From the NCBI RefSeq assembly GCF_902498185.1, contig NZ_CABVIX010000016.1, positions 1-62,286 on the forward strand: a stretch of DNA of 62,286 nucleotides. The letters run 5' to 3'. The stretch is from Pseudomonas fluorescens (GTDB lineage: Bacteria; Pseudomonadota; Gammaproteobacteria; Pseudomonadales; Pseudomonadaceae). Position 1 is the stretch's first letter. The number at the start of each line of letters is the position of its first letter. Made by a program: the position numbers and the translations under genes. Below the pieces are notes generated by a model, which saw only the letters and a program-made list of their open reading frames with translations, was not told the DNA's origin and made no database searches. Of this stretch, positions 62,239 to 62,286 are shown in pieces.

Positions 62239-62286
62239 CTTGGCCTGTGGATTATCGCTGACTGCTTCAAAGGCCTCCAACTGCAT
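62218..62286 (-). CDS. C-terminal end of a reading frame entering from beyond the window
   Basis: The minus strand reads MQLEAFEAVSDNPQAKLSAVIN and then TAA at 62218-62220. It may be the last codons of a gene lying outside the window, or the upstream part of the remnant at 61763-62238 separated from it by a frameshift. Too short to assign. Confidence 0.35.
   Translation of the reverse strand: MQLEAFEAVSDNPQAKLSAVIN

Noticed and set aside
1..62286. CRISPR array, tRNA or rRNA gene
   Set aside because: No regularly spaced repeats and no tRNA-like or rRNA sequences were seen on either strand by eye.

Overview
This is a high-GC chromosomal segment from a Pseudomonas of the P. putida group. The evidence is protein similarity to P. 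putida (PBP2, LipB, ThiE, Mpl), GC-rich codon use, and a gene order (ppa to eut to proA to lipA to leuS to hemL to amn to hrpB) that, from memory, follows the P. aeruginosa PAO1 order PA4031 to PA3961. Almost all of the window is conserved core. The two edges are mobile or accessory DNA.

Layout. 1-127 is the tail and terminal repeat of an IS66-family element, followed by about 470 bp with no recognisable gene. 0.9-4.5 kb (minus strand): a LexA/CI-like repressor whose cleavage residues are replaced, inorganic pyrophosphatase, MtfA peptidase, a DedA protein and a GNAT acetyltransferase. 4.6-10 kb (minus): ethanolamine use (EutC, EutB, permease Eat, aldehyde dehydrogenase ExaC). 10.2-12.5 kb (plus): mpl, ubiX and a small lipoprotein. 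12.5-19.3 kb: an NAD(P)-binding protein, a MORN-repeat caspase-like lipoprotein, a MaoC hydratase, a CidA/LrgB pair, a LON-domain protein, a DedA-PAP2 fusion and 3-methyladenine glycosylase. 19.5-30.8 kb (plus): proA, nadD, rsfS, rlmH and the cell-elongation and lipoate cluster mrdA-rodA-mltB-rlpA-dacA-ybeD-lipB-lipA. 30.9-37.9 kb: an LD-carboxypeptidase, a second lytic transglycosylase, arfA, holA, lptE and leuS. 38-44.4 kb: a YdcF protein, lnt-corC-ybeY-ybeZ, a DUF1820 protein and a Sel1-like protein. 44.5-54.1 kb: hemL, thiE, thiD, a LadS-like kinase, an AidB-like dehydrogenase, amn, rluE, a DUF2788 protein and an Lrp regulator.

Right edge. At 56310 the resident hrpB helicase gene begins, but it stops being hrpB immediately after its DEFH (motif II) codons. 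The interrupting DNA holds paired TTGTCA motifs like a transposon end, a complete IS3-family element with a CAT target duplication, an HNH-nuclease-like gene, and then a complete, lower-GC, clearly divergent second hrpB. Beyond that lie remnants of a minus-strand accessory gene that run off the window. The simplest reading is an island inserted in hrpB that carries a full replacement helicase gene.

Other points of note are losses from conserved positions: no sigma-54 activator beside exaC although a good -24/-12 promoter precedes eat, no miaB upstream of ybeZ, no receiver domain on the LadS-like kinase, and an orphan DUF1778 antitoxin. The arfA gene, too short for a usual ORF threshold, has an internal hairpin that fits the known nonstop-mRNA control of ArfA.
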